This document shows, piece after piece, positions 15,903 to 25,004 of a DNA stretch of 57,666 nucleotides. How positions within the stretch are numbered: position 1 is the stretch's first letter; each line of letters begins with the position of its first letter. Both the position numbers and the translations under genes were made by a program. The DNA is from Candidatus Saccharimonadota bacterium (GTDB lineage: Bacteria; Patescibacteriota; Saccharimonadia; Saccharimonadales; Saccharimonadaceae): contig JAFWLT010000003.1 in NCBI GenBank assembly GCA_017510925.1, positions 1 to 57,666 of the forward strand. Reading direction: 5' to 3'. Under the pieces are notes generated by a model. The model was not told where the DNA came from. It did not search any database and saw only the letters and a program-made list of their open reading frames with translations.

Positions 15903-17186
15903 ATGAAAACTAAATTCAAGAAGATTTCTGATACTCGCGTAGAAATCACTGTAACATTAGATGCAAAAGATTTAAAAGAAGCCGAAAAGAAAGCACTTGA
16001 GAAGCTTTCTAAAGAAGTAAGAATTGAAGGTTTTAGAAAAGGTAAAGCTCCAGCTGATGTAGCTAAGAAGTTCATTCCAGAAAATGATCTTAACGCTGAG
16101 ACGATCGACCTCGCTATCAGAACCAGCGTAATTCCAGCTTTCCGTGAACACGAAAAGATGCCACTTGTAGCGCCAAATGTAAATGTAACCAAATTCGTGC
16201 CAGGCGAGATGGCCGAATACACTGCTACGGCAGACATTATCCCAGAAGTAAAACTTGGTGATTACAAAAAACTCAAAGTTACTAAGGGCAAAGCTAATGT
16301 CACCGAAACTCAGATCAAAGAAATTCTTGATAATCTCTCTAATTCTTTTGCCGAGAAAAAAGCTGTAAAGCGTGCTGCTAAACTTACCGATGAGGTGGTA
16401 ATTGACTTCGTAGGTAAAAAAGATGGCGAAGCCTTTAGGGGTGGCACAGCCAAAGATTATAAATTAGTACTTGGCTCTAAGACTTTCATCCCAGGTTTTG
16501 AAGAGGGAATTGTAGGCCACGAACCAGGTGACAGCTTCGATCTTAATTTGACATTTCCTAAAGATTATGGCGTAAAAGATTTGGCTGGTGCTAAGGTAGT
16601 ATTTGAAACCCTCTTGAAGCAGGTAAACGAAGTTACTAAGCCAAAAGCAGACGATGAACTCGCTAAAAAAATTGCGCCAGAATTCAAAACCCTCAAAGAT
16701 CTTAAGGCTGACATCAAGAAAAATCTTGAGATGCAAGAAGAGCACAAAATAAACGAAAAGTTTAAAGATGATCTTATCGCTGAACTCGTAAAAGTTTCTA
16801 ATATTCCGGCTCCAGACATCTTGATCGAAGATCAACTAAAGATCATCAAGGAAGATATGACCAGAAATGCAATGTCCCGTGGTATTGCTTCTCTCGAAGA
16901 ATTCGTGAAAATGTCCGGTGAAACTATGGAAAAATGGGAAAAAGAAGCTAAAAAAGTAGCCGAAACTAGGGTAAAAGCTTCTATGGCACTTCAAAATCTT
17001 GCACTTAAAGAAAAAATCACTGTATCAGATGAGGAAGTAGCTGCTAAAATCGCTGAACTTAAAGATGTTTACAAAAACTCCCCAGAGGCCGTAAAAAGCC
17101 TTAAAGATCCAAATGTAAAGATGGACATCAAAAATCGTATGACCATTGAAAAAACATTGGATTATCTTGTAAAAGTAAACAGTTAG
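15903..17186 (+). CDS. tig: Trigger factor (ribosome-associated chaperone/PPIase)
   Basis: 427 residues, normal length. The N-terminal ribosome-binding domain (about 1-115) contains the loop GFRKGKAP. The FKBP-like prolyl isomerase domain (about 150-235) has DEVVIDFVGKKDGEAF and FIPGFEEGIVGHEPGD. The helical C-terminal chaperone domain (about 250-427) is lysine- and glutamate-rich. Trigger factor binds L23 near the exit tunnel and helps new chains fold. A GGGAG site precedes the ATG. Single gene: rpsL downstream has its own promoter starting just after this stop. Confidence 0.95.
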   Translation: MKTKFKKISDTRVEITVTLDAKDLKEAEKKALEKLSKEVRIEGFRKGKAPADVAKKFIPENDLNAETIDLAIRTSVIPAFREHEKMPLVAPNVNVTKFVPGEMAEYTATADIIPEVKLGDYKKLKVTKGKANVTETQIKEILDNLSNSFAEKKAVKRAAKLTDEVVIDFVGKKDGEAFRGGTAKDYKLVLGSKTFIPGFEEGIVGHEPGDSFDLNLTFPKDYGVKDLAGAKVVFETLLKQVNEVTKPKADDELAKKIAPEFKTLKDLKADIKKNLEMQEEHKINEKFKDDLIAELVKVSNIPAPDILIEDQLKIIKEDMTRNAMSRGIASLEEFVKMSGETMEKWEKEAKKVAETRVKASMALQNLALKEKITVSDEEVAAKIAELKDVYKNSPEAVKSLKDPNVKMDIKNRMTIEKTLDYLVKVNS

Positions 17187-17195
17187 TGGTATAAT
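17187..17195 (+). promoter_or_regulatory. Extended -10 promoter of rpsL-rpsG
   Basis: TGG-TATAAT (hexamer 17190-17195), beginning at the base after the tig stop (17184-17186). Confidence 0.75.
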
Positions 17196-17201
17196 AGTGT
17201 A

Positions 17202-17283
17202 AAGAGTTTCATCTTGTTTACTATTGCTGTACCGTAAACAAGGCAATAATATAATATTAAATTTTTAATATAAGGAAATTTTA
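17202..17283 (+). promoter_or_regulatory. rpsL-rpsG leader with stem-loop
   Basis: About 80 untranslated bases. CTTGTTTAC (17213-17221) pairs perfectly with GTAAACAAG (17234-17242). An A/T-rich stretch and AAGGA lie before the ATG. Ribosomal operons often have autoregulatory leaders, so a binding site for S7 or S12 is possible but not shown. Confidence 0.5.
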
Positions 17284-17697
17284 ATGCCAACAATTAATCA
17301 GTTGATTAGAAAGCCTCGTAAAAAGGCGGCAAAGAAATCCAAATCTCCAGCACTTGGTTCTATCGTGAATACTCTTAAGACCAAGCGTTATGAGAAAGCA
17401 GCTCCACTCAAGCGTGGTGTTTGTATTAAAGTTACTACCAAAACTCCAAAGAAACCAAACTCAGCTATGCGTAAGGTAGCACGTGTGCGTCTTACTAATG
17501 GTCAGGAAGTTTGGGCTTATATTGGTGGTGAAGGCCACAACCTTCAGGAACACGCCGTAGTGCTAGTTCGTGGTGGTCGTGTACCAGATCTTCCAGGTGT
17601 GCGTTATCACGTAGTACGTGGTACTTTGGATCTCCAAGGTGTACAAGGTCGCAAACAAGGCCGTTCTAAATACGGTGCAAAGAAGGAGGATAAGTAA
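17284..17697 (+). CDS. rpsL: Ribosomal protein S12
   Basis: 137 residues, normal for S12 of the 30S decoding centre. Signatures: [13 protein letters not shown] at the start, [21 protein letters not shown], and the streptomycin-site loops PKKPNSA and [17 protein letters not shown] (Lys-type sensitive residues in both). It is followed 2 bases later by rpsG. fusA and tuf, which usually complete the str operon, are not here but near 54-57 kb. Confidence 0.98.
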   Translation: MPTINQLIRKPRKKAAKKSKSPALGSIVNTLKTKRYEKAAPLKRGVCIKVTTKTPKKPNSAMRKVARVRLTNGQEVWAYIGGEGHNLQEHAVVLVRGGRVPDLPGVRYHVVRGTLDLQGVQGRKQGRSKYGAKKEDK

Positions 17698-17699
17698 TT

Positions 17700-18176
17700 A
17701 TGCCACGCAAAACTACTAAATCCCTAGAAAGAAAAGTAAATCCAGATCGCAAGTACCAATCCATTATGGTACAAAGACTTATCAATAAGTCTATGCTTGA
17801 TGGTAAAAAGCAAGCTGCTGAACGTGCAGTTTATGCTGCTATCGAAGGCGCTGCAAAGAAGCTTAACTCCGAAAACCCAGTAGAGGTTCTCGAAAAAGCT
17901 ATCGCAAACGTTTCTCCAGATTTTGAAGTTAAATCTCGCCGTGTTGGTGGTGCTAACTATCAAATTCCATTCCCAATTTCTGGTCACCGTCAACTTCACT
18001 TTGCCTTTTCTTGGCTAGTGCAGTCTGCTCGCGCACGTGGTGGTATGCCATATGCTAAGAGACTCGAAGCAGAAATTGTAGATGCCGTAAACGAACAAGG
18101 TGCAGCCTTCAAAAAGAAAGAAGATTGCCACCGTATGGCAGAAGCAAACCGTGCATTCGCACATTTTGCACGCTAA
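17700..18176 (+). CDS. rpsG: Ribosomal protein S7
   Basis: 158 residues, the normal bacterial length. S7 nucleates assembly of the 30S head and contacts the E site. Signatures: MPRKTTKSLERKVNPDRKYQ, GGANYQIPFPISGHRQLH (usually VGGATYQVPVEV) and a C-terminal HRMAEANRAFAHFAR. It is co-transcribed with rpsL, and the operon ends in a long hairpin. Confidence 0.98.
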   Translation: MPRKTTKSLERKVNPDRKYQSIMVQRLINKSMLDGKKQAAERAVYAAIEGAAKKLNSENPVEVLEKAIANVSPDFEVKSRRVGGANYQIPFPISGHRQLHFAFSWLVQSARARGGMPYAKRLEAEIVDAVNEQGAAFKKKEDCHRMAEANRAFAHFAR

Positions 18177-18178
18177 TT

Positions 18179-18259
18179 AACAACAAAATACCCTTTAAGG
18201 ACACGCTCCGGGCCGCTCAGGCCAAGTCTTTATGGTCCTTAAAGGGTATTTTTGTTGTT
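18179..18259 (+). terminator. Long-arm hairpin after rpsG
   Basis: Arms of 24 and 25 bases (18179-18202 and 18235-18259) pair fully except for one extra A. They enclose a 32-base GC-rich loop that contains CGGGCCGC. A T run follows. The one-base bulge and the CGGGCCGC word recall the elements at 33.1 and 45.6 kb. Confidence 0.8.
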
Positions 18260-18283
18260 TTTTTCCTACAAACATGGTACACT
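18255..18283 (+). promoter_or_regulatory. Promoter of the gap-rpiB-rpe-pfkB operon
   Basis: TTGTTT (18255-18260), 17 bases, TGG-TACACT (hexamer 18278-18283). AGGAGGT precedes the gap ATG. Confidence 0.55.
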
Positions 18284-18295
18284 TAACATAAGTAG

Positions 18296-19312
<1,017 letters not shown>

Positions 19313-19762
19313 ATGCAAATTTTCGTAGGCGCAGATTACCGAGGGCTTGAGAGAAAAAATCAATTGATTCCGTTTTTGATTGAACGGGGCCATCAAGTTG
19401 AGGATCTTGGCGAATACGAATATATCGAGGGCAGTGATTTTAATGACCCGGCTATCAAAGTTGCCAAGGCCGTTCGTGAAAACCCTGGCAGTTTTGGCAT
19501 TTTGATTTGTGATTCAGCACACGGAGTAACGATGCAGGCTAATAGATTCAAAGGGATTCGGGCAGCTAACTGCGCATTTTCTGAGTCTGCTAAGCTCGCA
19601 AGAGAACACGATGATGCCAATGTACTTACAATGTCAGCACATTTTGTAGATGAAAATTTGATGAAAGAAATTGTTTCGACATTTCTTGATACAAAGTTTG
19701 AAAGTTTGGAACGCCGAGTAAGGCGCATAAATCGTCTAGACGAAAGGGAGGACTATGATTAG
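19313..19762 (+). CDS. rpiB: Ribose-5-phosphate isomerase B family (RpiB/LacAB)
   Basis: 149 residues, the usual size. It interconverts ribose 5-phosphate and ribulose 5-phosphate. Visible motifs: GADYRGLERKNQL near the start (usually GSDHAGxxLK), the active Cys in ICDSAHGVTMQANRFKGIRAA, and AREHDDANVLTMSAHFV (usual form RxHNxANVL). The His of the family's GSDHAG is Tyr here and HN is HD, so substrate range may differ (allose- or galactose-phosphate isomerases share the fold). The position between gap and rpe supports a pentose-phosphate role. Starts directly after gap and overlaps rpe by 8 bases. Confidence 0.82.
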   Translation: MQIFVGADYRGLERKNQLIPFLIERGHQVEDLGEYEYIEGSDFNDPAIKVAKAVRENPGSFGILICDSAHGVTMQANRFKGIRAANCAFSESAKLAREHDDANVLTMSAHFVDENLMKEIVSTFLDTKFESLERRVRRINRLDEREDYD

Positions 19763-20411
19763 AACCGTTACGGTGGTGCCAGCGGTACTAGCAGAAAACA
19801 AACTCGAATACAGAAAGCAAATTGAGCGCATCAATAATTTTGCCAGACGTGTTCATATCGATATTTCTGATGGGGCATTTGCTCCAGCCACTACAGTTGA
19901 TATTTCTAACGTATGGTGGCCAAAAGAATGGAAAGCCGATATGCATTTGATGGCAAAAAGACCATCCGAAAATCTAGATATTATTCTAAAACTCAAACCT
20001 TCACTTTGTATTTTGCACGCTGAAGCCGAAGAAGATCTTTTGCCAGTTTTTGCCACTTTAAAGCAAGCCGAGATTAGAACTGGCGTGGCAATTTTGCCAT
20101 CTACTTATCCAGGATTGGTTAAACAATATATTGATGCAGTAGATCACGTGCTTATCTTTGCTGGTCAACTTGGTGTACAAGGAAGTCCAGCCGATATGAT
20201 GCAAATGGAAAAAATCCCTATCGTGAGAAGTATGAGGCCAGAACTAGAAATTGGTTGGGATGGTGGTGCAAACATCGCTACTATGCGTGCGCTCGCCCAC
20301 GCCGATCTTGATGTGATTAACGTTGGCTCAGCACTTTCTAAAGTAGAAAATCCAGCTGAAGTTTATCACGAGTTAGTATCAGAAATTGATAAAAACGGGG
20401 TCTTGATTTAA
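19755..20411 (+). CDS. rpe: Ribulose-phosphate 3-epimerase-like protein
   Basis: 218 residues, TIM barrel, normal length. All expected metal ligands are present: His and Asp in VHIDISDGAF, His in DMHLMAKRP and Asp in GWDGGAN. The usual phosphate-loop motif 'VxPGFGGQ' is replaced by LIFAGQLGVQG, so the protein is a divergent member. It would interconvert ribulose and xylulose 5-phosphate, supplying the phosphoketolase substrate. GGGAGG precedes the ATG, which lies inside rpiB; its TAA overlaps the next ATG (TAATG). Confidence 0.8.
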   Translation: MIRTVTVVPAVLAENKLEYRKQIERINNFARRVHIDISDGAFAPATTVDISNVWWPKEWKADMHLMAKRPSENLDIILKLKPSLCILHAEAEEDLLPVFATLKQAEIRTGVAILPSTYPGLVKQYIDAVDHVLIFAGQLGVQGSPADMMQMEKIPIVRSMRPELEIGWDGGANIATMRALAHADLDVINVGSALSKVENPAEVYHELVSEIDKNGVLI

Positions 20412-21373
20412 TGGCTCGGATTTTATCGTTAGGCTCAGCGCTTCAGGATATTTATTTGATCGACCACGATGATCTCGAGCCAACAGCAATCGGTGAGGAA
20501 TCAATTTTTGGCAAGATTTTGGTTGGATCAAAAGTAGATATTGATAAGCTAAGCTACGAAGTTGGTGGTGGTGGCGTTAATTCGGCTATCTCCTTTGCTA
20601 GGCACGGACACGAAGCTACTTTGATGGCTAATATTGCTGAGGATGCAGCCGGTGAGGCAATTTTGAGAGTGCTTGATAAAGAAGGTGTAGATACGAGTTT
20701 TATTAATTACACCACATCAAAAGCTACCGGAAGTTCAGTAATTTTGTTGGATTCCAAAAAAGGTGAAAGAACTATTTTGACTTATCGTGGCGCTAGCACT
20801 AAATTTGATGATTTTAAAGCTTCTGATCTAGACTCAATTCAACCAGATTATATCTATATCACTACGATGCGTGGCGATATTAAAACTTTGTCTAAGTTTC
20901 TAGAAAAAGCACACGAAATTAACGCTAAAGTAATGTTTAACCCGGGCGTTAAAGAGTTAGAAAATTCAAATGAAATTTTGAAACTTTTGAAATATGTAAA
21001 TATTCTGCTTGTTAACAAACAAGAAGCTATGGAGTTAGTGCCAGGCAAAACTTTAGAAGAATTGTTATATCATTTAAGAAATTATTCAGAAACTGTTATC
21101 ATCACAGACGGGCCAATGGGTGGTATCGCTACAAATGGAGAAGAAATTTATAGATTTGGTATTTATGAGGATGTAAAAATGAAAGACGCAACTGGTGCTG
21201 GCGATGCATTTGGTTCTGGATTTTTGGCTGCTATCGCTTCAAACAAATCTTTCCGTCGCTCCTTGGTGTTTGCTTCGGCTAACTCCACTTCTGTGGTTAC
21301 TAAAATCGGTGCAAATAAAGGCATCTTAAATGGCGCAGAAGATTTACATCCAATGCCAATCCAAAAATTATAG
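20411..21373 (+). CDS. PfkB-family carbohydrate/nucleoside kinase
   Basis: 320 residues. The N-terminal PfkB signature is GGGGVNSAISFARHG (with MANIAEDAAG following). The C-terminal signature is DATGAGDAFGSGFLAAI, with the catalytic Asp in GAGDAF. These fit ribokinase, adenosine kinase or a sugar-phosphate kinase; the substrate is not determined by sequence. In this operon (gap-rpiB-rpe) ribokinase or nucleoside kinase activity would feed pentose phosphates. Its ATG overlaps the rpe stop and its own TAG is directly followed by the promoter of the LOG gene. Confidence 0.85.
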   Translation: MARILSLGSALQDIYLIDHDDLEPTAIGEESIFGKILVGSKVDIDKLSYEVGGGGVNSAISFARHGHEATLMANIAEDAAGEAILRVLDKEGVDTSFINYTTSKATGSSVILLDSKKGERTILTYRGASTKFDDFKASDLDSIQPDYIYITTMRGDIKTLSKFLEKAHEINAKVMFNPGVKELENSNEILKLLKYVNILLVNKQEAMELVPGKTLEELLYHLRNYSETVIITDGPMGGIATNGEEIYRFGIYEDVKMKDATGAGDAFGSGFLAAIASNKSFRRSLVFASANSTSVVTKIGANKGILNGAEDLHPMPIQKL

Positions 21374-21393
21374 TATAATATACTATATATAAT
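21374..21393 (+). promoter_or_regulatory. Tandem -10 boxes of the LOG gene
   Basis: TATAAT at 21374-21379, directly after the pfkB stop, and again at 21388-21393. A short leader with GGAG precedes the ATG at 21411. Confidence 0.55.
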
Positions 21394-21410
21394 ATATATA
21401 TGGAGATAAT

Positions 21411-22139
21411 ATGCTGCCAACCGAAGAAGATCTAATCAAAAAAATGTCAATCGAAGATTTGGAGAGAATTAACGCTTACTCCAAAGATTTAGCTGCTGGC
21501 TTAAAGCTAGTAAGAACCTTTCCACAGGGTGTAACGATTTTTGGTTCTGCTAGATTGCCACAAGATAATAAGTATTGCGAAATGGCTAGAAACCTTGGCG
21601 CAGAACTTGCCAAAAATGGACACGCTGTAATTACTGGTGGTGGTCCTGGTATTATGGAAGCTGCTTCACAAGGTTGCTATGAAATTGGTGGTCGTTCAGT
21701 TGGTTTTAATATCACACTCTCCCACGAACAATTTCCAAATCCATACCTTTCTGAAACTTATACATTTGAATATTTCTTTGCTCGTAAAGTATCTCTCGCT
21801 ATGGCAGCCAAAGTTTTTGTGTTCTTCCCAGGTGGTTTTGGCACTATGGATGAGCTTTCCGAAATTTTGTGTCTTATGCAAGAAAATAAGATGCCAAAAA
21901 TGCCAGTATTCTTAATTGGCGCTGATTATTGGGCTGCTTTTGATTCGGTAATTTCTAAAATGATTGAACTAGGTTTGGTAAAGGAAGAAGACGCTAGAAT
22001 CTTTAAGATTACCGACAATATCCAAGACGTAGTAGACGCTGCTAACAAAATTGGCCATCCAAAAATTTCCGAGAACTTCTACGATGGTTTTAAAGAAGCT
22101 CGCGCTATCGCTGAAATGGGTGAGCGAGAACAAGCTTAG
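21411..22139 (+). CDS. LOG-family phosphoribohydrolase (TIGR00730 type)
   Basis: 242 residues. The diagnostic motif [14 protein letters not shown] (PGGxGTxxE) and the earlier [10 protein letters not shown] and [15 protein letters not shown] are present. LOG proteins cut nucleoside 5'-monophosphates into free base and ribose 5-phosphate; many were once misnamed lysine decarboxylases. Here it follows gap-rpiB-rpe-pfkB, which would metabolise the released ribose 5-phosphate. Its last 35 bases overlap the 3' end of the opposing eno gene. Confidence 0.88.
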   Translation: MLPTEEDLIKKMSIEDLERINAYSKDLAAGLKLVRTFPQGVTIFGSARLPQDNKYCEMARNLGAELAKNGHAVITGGGPGIMEAASQGCYEIGGRSVGFNITLSHEQFPNPYLSETYTFEYFFARKVSLAMAAKVFVFFPGGFGTMDELSEILCLMQENKMPKMPVFLIGADYWAAFDSVISKMIELGLVKEEDARIFKITDNIQDVVDAANKIGHPKISENFYDGFKEARAIAEMGEREQA

Positions 22140-23415
22140 GATTCTGTTCCGAAATACGAATAAGTTCGTTGTATTTAGCAATGCGATCGGTGCGCGAAAG
22201 GGAACCGGTTTTGATTTGGTCAGTGCCAAGGCCCACGGCGAGATGCGCGATAGTGACATCTTCGGTCTCGCCAGAACGGTGCGACATGATAGTTTTGTAA
22301 CCAGCGTCTTTGGCCATTTTGACGGCCTTGATGGTTTCCGTGAGGGTGCCGATTTGGTTTGGCTTAATTAAAATAGCGTTTGCAACTTTTTCTTCGATAC
22401 CACGTTTTAACAACTTAGTATTAGTAACGAAAAGATCATCGCCCACAAGCTGAGTTTTCTTAAGACGTTTAGTCAAAATGGCCCAGTTTGCCCAATCGTT
22501 TTCTGCTAAACCATCTTCGATTGAGACTACAGAATAATTATCAACAAGGTATTCATACCAGTTTGTCATATCGTCGGCAGTTTTCCAGTCGCCGTTGGTC
22601 TTTAGCTCATAATGACCGTTTTCGTATGGGAAATTGCCTGGCTCGTCGGTATAAAATTCGCTAGCAGCAATATCCATAGCAATTAAAATGTCTTTACCAA
22701 ATTTGTAGCCTGCTTTTTCTACGGCTTCTCTAATACAATCTAGAGGCTCGTTATCGCCTTCGCGTACTCTAGGGGCAAAACCACCTTCATCACCGACGGT
22801 AGTAGGATAGCCACGTTCTTTTAAAACATCTTTCAAAGTATGAAAAACCTCTGCGCCCATACGCACGGCTTCGTTAATAGTGCCAGCCGTATTTGGAATA
22901 ATCATATATTCCTGAAAATCAGTAGACCAAGAAGCGTGCTCACCACCATTCATTACATTCATCATTGGCATCGGGATAGACATTTGTCTTGTAGTGCTGG
23001 CAAGTTTTGCTACGTGTTGATAGAATGGAATCTTTAAAGCATCGGCATTGGCTTTGGCTGTTGCAAGGGAAACAGCAAGAATAGCGTTGGCGCCAAGGCT
23101 GGATTTATTCTCGGTGCCGTCTAGTTCTAACATCATAGTATCTACTTGTTTTTGATCAGAAGAATTATCGAGCAATACATCTTTAATTTTATTATTTACA
23201 TTCCAAACGGCTTTTTCTACACCTTTACCTTTGAATCTTTTTTCATCACCATCTCTAAGTTCTAGGGCTTCACCAGAACCAGTAGAGGCACCAGAAGGCA
23301 CAGCTGCACGGCCAAAACCACCGTTTTTTAAATAAACCTCGGCTTCTACCGTAGGGTTGCCACGCGAATCCAAAATTTGTCTAGCTTTAATGTCAGAAAT
23401 TACAAATTTATCCAT
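22105..23415 (-). CDS. eno: Enolase
   Basis: 436 residues from the chosen start. It converts 2-phosphoglycerate to phosphoenolpyruvate. Motifs: [53 protein letters not shown], and the C-terminal [20 protein letters not shown]. An ATG two codons upstream (23421) touches the -10 hexamer (23422-23427) and cannot be transcribed from it, so 23415 is preferred; the mRNA is then leaderless. Its 3' end overlaps the LOG gene by 35 bases. Confidence 0.97.
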   Translation of the reverse strand: MDKFVISDIKARQILDSRGNPTVEAEVYLKNGGFGRAAVPSGASTGSGEALELRDGDEKRFKGKGVEKAVWNVNNKIKDVLLDNSSDQKQVDTMMLELDGTENKSSLGANAILAVSLATAKANADALKIPFYQHVAKLASTTRQMSIPMPMMNVMNGGEHASWSTDFQEYMIIPNTAGTINEAVRMGAEVFHTLKDVLKERGYPTTVGDEGGFAPRVREGDNEPLDCIREAVEKAGYKFGKDILIAMDIAASEFYTDEPGNFPYENGHYELKTNGDWKTADDMTNWYEYLVDNYSVVSIEDGLAENDWANWAILTKRLKKTQLVGDDLFVTNTKLLKRGIEEKVANAILIKPNQIGTLTETIKAVKMAKDAGYKTIMSHRSGETEDVTIAHLAVGLGTDQIKTGSLSRTDRIAKYNELIRISEQNPKLVLAHPFQR

Positions 23416-23421
23416 AAGCAT

Positions 23422-23430
23422 ATTATACCA
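23422..23430 (-). promoter_or_regulatory. Extended -10 promoter of eno, leaderless
   Basis: TGG-TATAAT on the minus strand (hexamer 23427-23422), 6 bases before the ATG at 23415. Confidence 0.75.
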
Positions 23431-23445
23431 AAATTATAATTCTTA

Positions 23446-23454
23446 TGCTATAAT
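23446..23454 (+). promoter_or_regulatory. Extended -10 promoter, divergent from eno
   Basis: TGC-TATAAT (hexamer 23449-23454), 21 bases from the eno -10 box and facing the other way. Confidence 0.65.
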
Positions 23455-23486
23455 GATACTAATAATAATTAATGGAGGTTTTTTAA

Positions 23487-24965
23487 ATGAACGATAACCC
23501 TGAAGGGACGCCGAATCCATTGAATCCGGCGATGGGCACAGGGCTAGACTTTGTGGAGACGGAGCAGACATCAGAAATAATGGCTGAGCCGGAAGCACCA
23601 GTAGTGCCAGAGGTACCTGAAGTACCTGAGACACCAGTAGTGCCAGAAACTCCCGAGGTACCTGAGGTGCCTGAAGCACCAGAAGTGCCAGAATCAACTG
23701 CATTCAAGGTAGGGCCAGCTTCATTCACAGAAGCAGCTCAAACACCAATTGATCCAGTAATGAAGCCAGTCTCACATAGCAATTTTGACACTTTTGGTAT
23801 GGACGATGCTGCGAACGAAATACCAGTAGAAGAAATAAAAGAAGAAGTGAAAGAAGAAACTTTCACGAGGGTAGAAACTCCAGCACAAAATATCCCAGTG
23901 ACAACTGCACCAGTTTCTGAAGCCCCAGATTTTGTGGCTAAAGATTCTATTGTAGAGCCAGCTAAAGGCGCCAACAAGAAGAAAATCTTAATCATCGGTA
24001 CAATTGTGCTTTTGATGATTGCTATCATTTGTGGCGCAGCTGCAGTCGCCATTATGATGATGAATAATAACACCGGCGATCGCGTAAACAAAGCTATCGA
24101 AAAATTAATTAATGGCCAAATGCCAAGCATCGTTTCTGTACAAGGAAATCTCAACTCATTTTCTAACGCAGACGATTCTGACATCAGCTCATTTAATATT
24201 GATTTTAACGGCTCGTTCGATACTGCTTACAGTACCAACAGTGTTTCGGCAAAAATCAACGCAGAGCTCGCCAGTGGCGATAAAGTATCTATTGGCGTAG
24301 ATGAATTAGAGAACAAAGACGGCGAAGTCTTCTTTAAGATTCGTGGTCTCGATACTATATTTGCTGGACAAAATGGCCTGGCTGAAGTAGTTGATGATGA
24401 ATGGATTTTGGTAACCGGCGACTTCACCACTAATATGGAAGGTGTGGGGATATTCGACAATTCTTCCACCTGCCTTATCAATGCGCTTGGTACTTTACCA
24501 AAATACAGTAAAGATATCATCAAAAAATATGAATCAAATCAGTTCATTAACTACTCCACAGATAAATTAGAAATCTCCAAAAAGAAAAATCCACTTTATA
24601 AACTTGCTATCGATTCAGATAAACTCACAGCATTTATTAATAGCCTATCCAACAATGGATTCGTCAACGAATTAAATGCTTGCGCTGGCAACACGGCTTC
24701 AAACACCAATGTTGCAGCTAGTGCAGTTGAAGAAATCTTTGCAGATTTCCCAACCATCTATGTTGAAATCGACGACAACTACAATTTCACTCGTGTATAC
24801 TTCAAAGTAACTACTGGCGACAAAGCCAATTCTGCAACCACCACAGCAGATCTCGCGCTTAGTTACCCAGCAAAACTTGAAGTAGCTGCGCCAGATGAAT
24901 ACATCGATATGTCCACTTTGGTAAATAGATTATTAACTGGTACGCTCTCTGGCGAAGCCCAGTAA
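23487..24965 (+). CDS. Membrane-anchored protein with Pro-Glu-Val repeats
   Basis: 492 residues, family not recognised. Residues about 30-75 are a run of imperfect 'VPEVPE/TPVVPE/APEVPE' repeats; up to about 160 the chain stays acidic and probably disordered. A basic KKK precedes one membrane helix (about 166-190, IIGTIVLLMIAIICGAAAVAIMMM). About 300 residues follow, without further helices and with only two Cys, likely folded outside the membrane. The layout, a long charged cytoplasmic tail plus an outer domain, parallels the first gene of this window. Strong GGAGG site before the ATG. Confidence 0.75.
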   Translation: MNDNPEGTPNPLNPAMGTGLDFVETEQTSEIMAEPEAPVVPEVPEVPETPVVPETPEVPEVPEAPEVPESTAFKVGPASFTEAAQTPIDPVMKPVSHSNFDTFGMDDAANEIPVEEIKEEVKEETFTRVETPAQNIPVTTAPVSEAPDFVAKDSIVEPAKGANKKKILIIGTIVLLMIAIICGAAAVAIMMMNNNTGDRVNKAIEKLINGQMPSIVSVQGNLNSFSNADDSDISSFNIDFNGSFDTAYSTNSVSAKINAELASGDKVSIGVDELENKDGEVFFKIRGLDTIFAGQNGLAEVVDDEWILVTGDFTTNMEGVGIFDNSSTCLINALGTLPKYSKDIIKKYESNQFINYSTDKLEISKKKNPLYKLAIDSDKLTAFINSLSNNGFVNELNACAGNTASNTNVAASAVEEIFADFPTIYVEIDDNYNFTRVYFKVTTGDKANSATTTADLALSYPAKLEVAAPDEYIDMSTLVNRLLTGTLSGEAQ

Positions 24966-24969
24966 CTCA

Positions 24970-24998
24970 TTGACATTTACTAAAAAGTGTGATATAAT
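24970..24998 (+). promoter_or_regulatory. Consensus promoter of uvrC, leaderless
   Basis: TTGACA (24970-24975), 17 bases, TGA-TATAAT (hexamer 24993-24998). ATG at 25005 lies 6 bases on. Confidence 0.85.
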
Positions 24999-25004
24999 AG
25001 TAGT

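Noticed and set aside
23590-23700. Tandem repeat resembling a short CRISPR or satellite
   Set aside because: The near-repeats are codon-level (Val-Pro-Glu/Thr) inside an ORF. They have no spacer structure, and no other repeat array or Cas gene is present.
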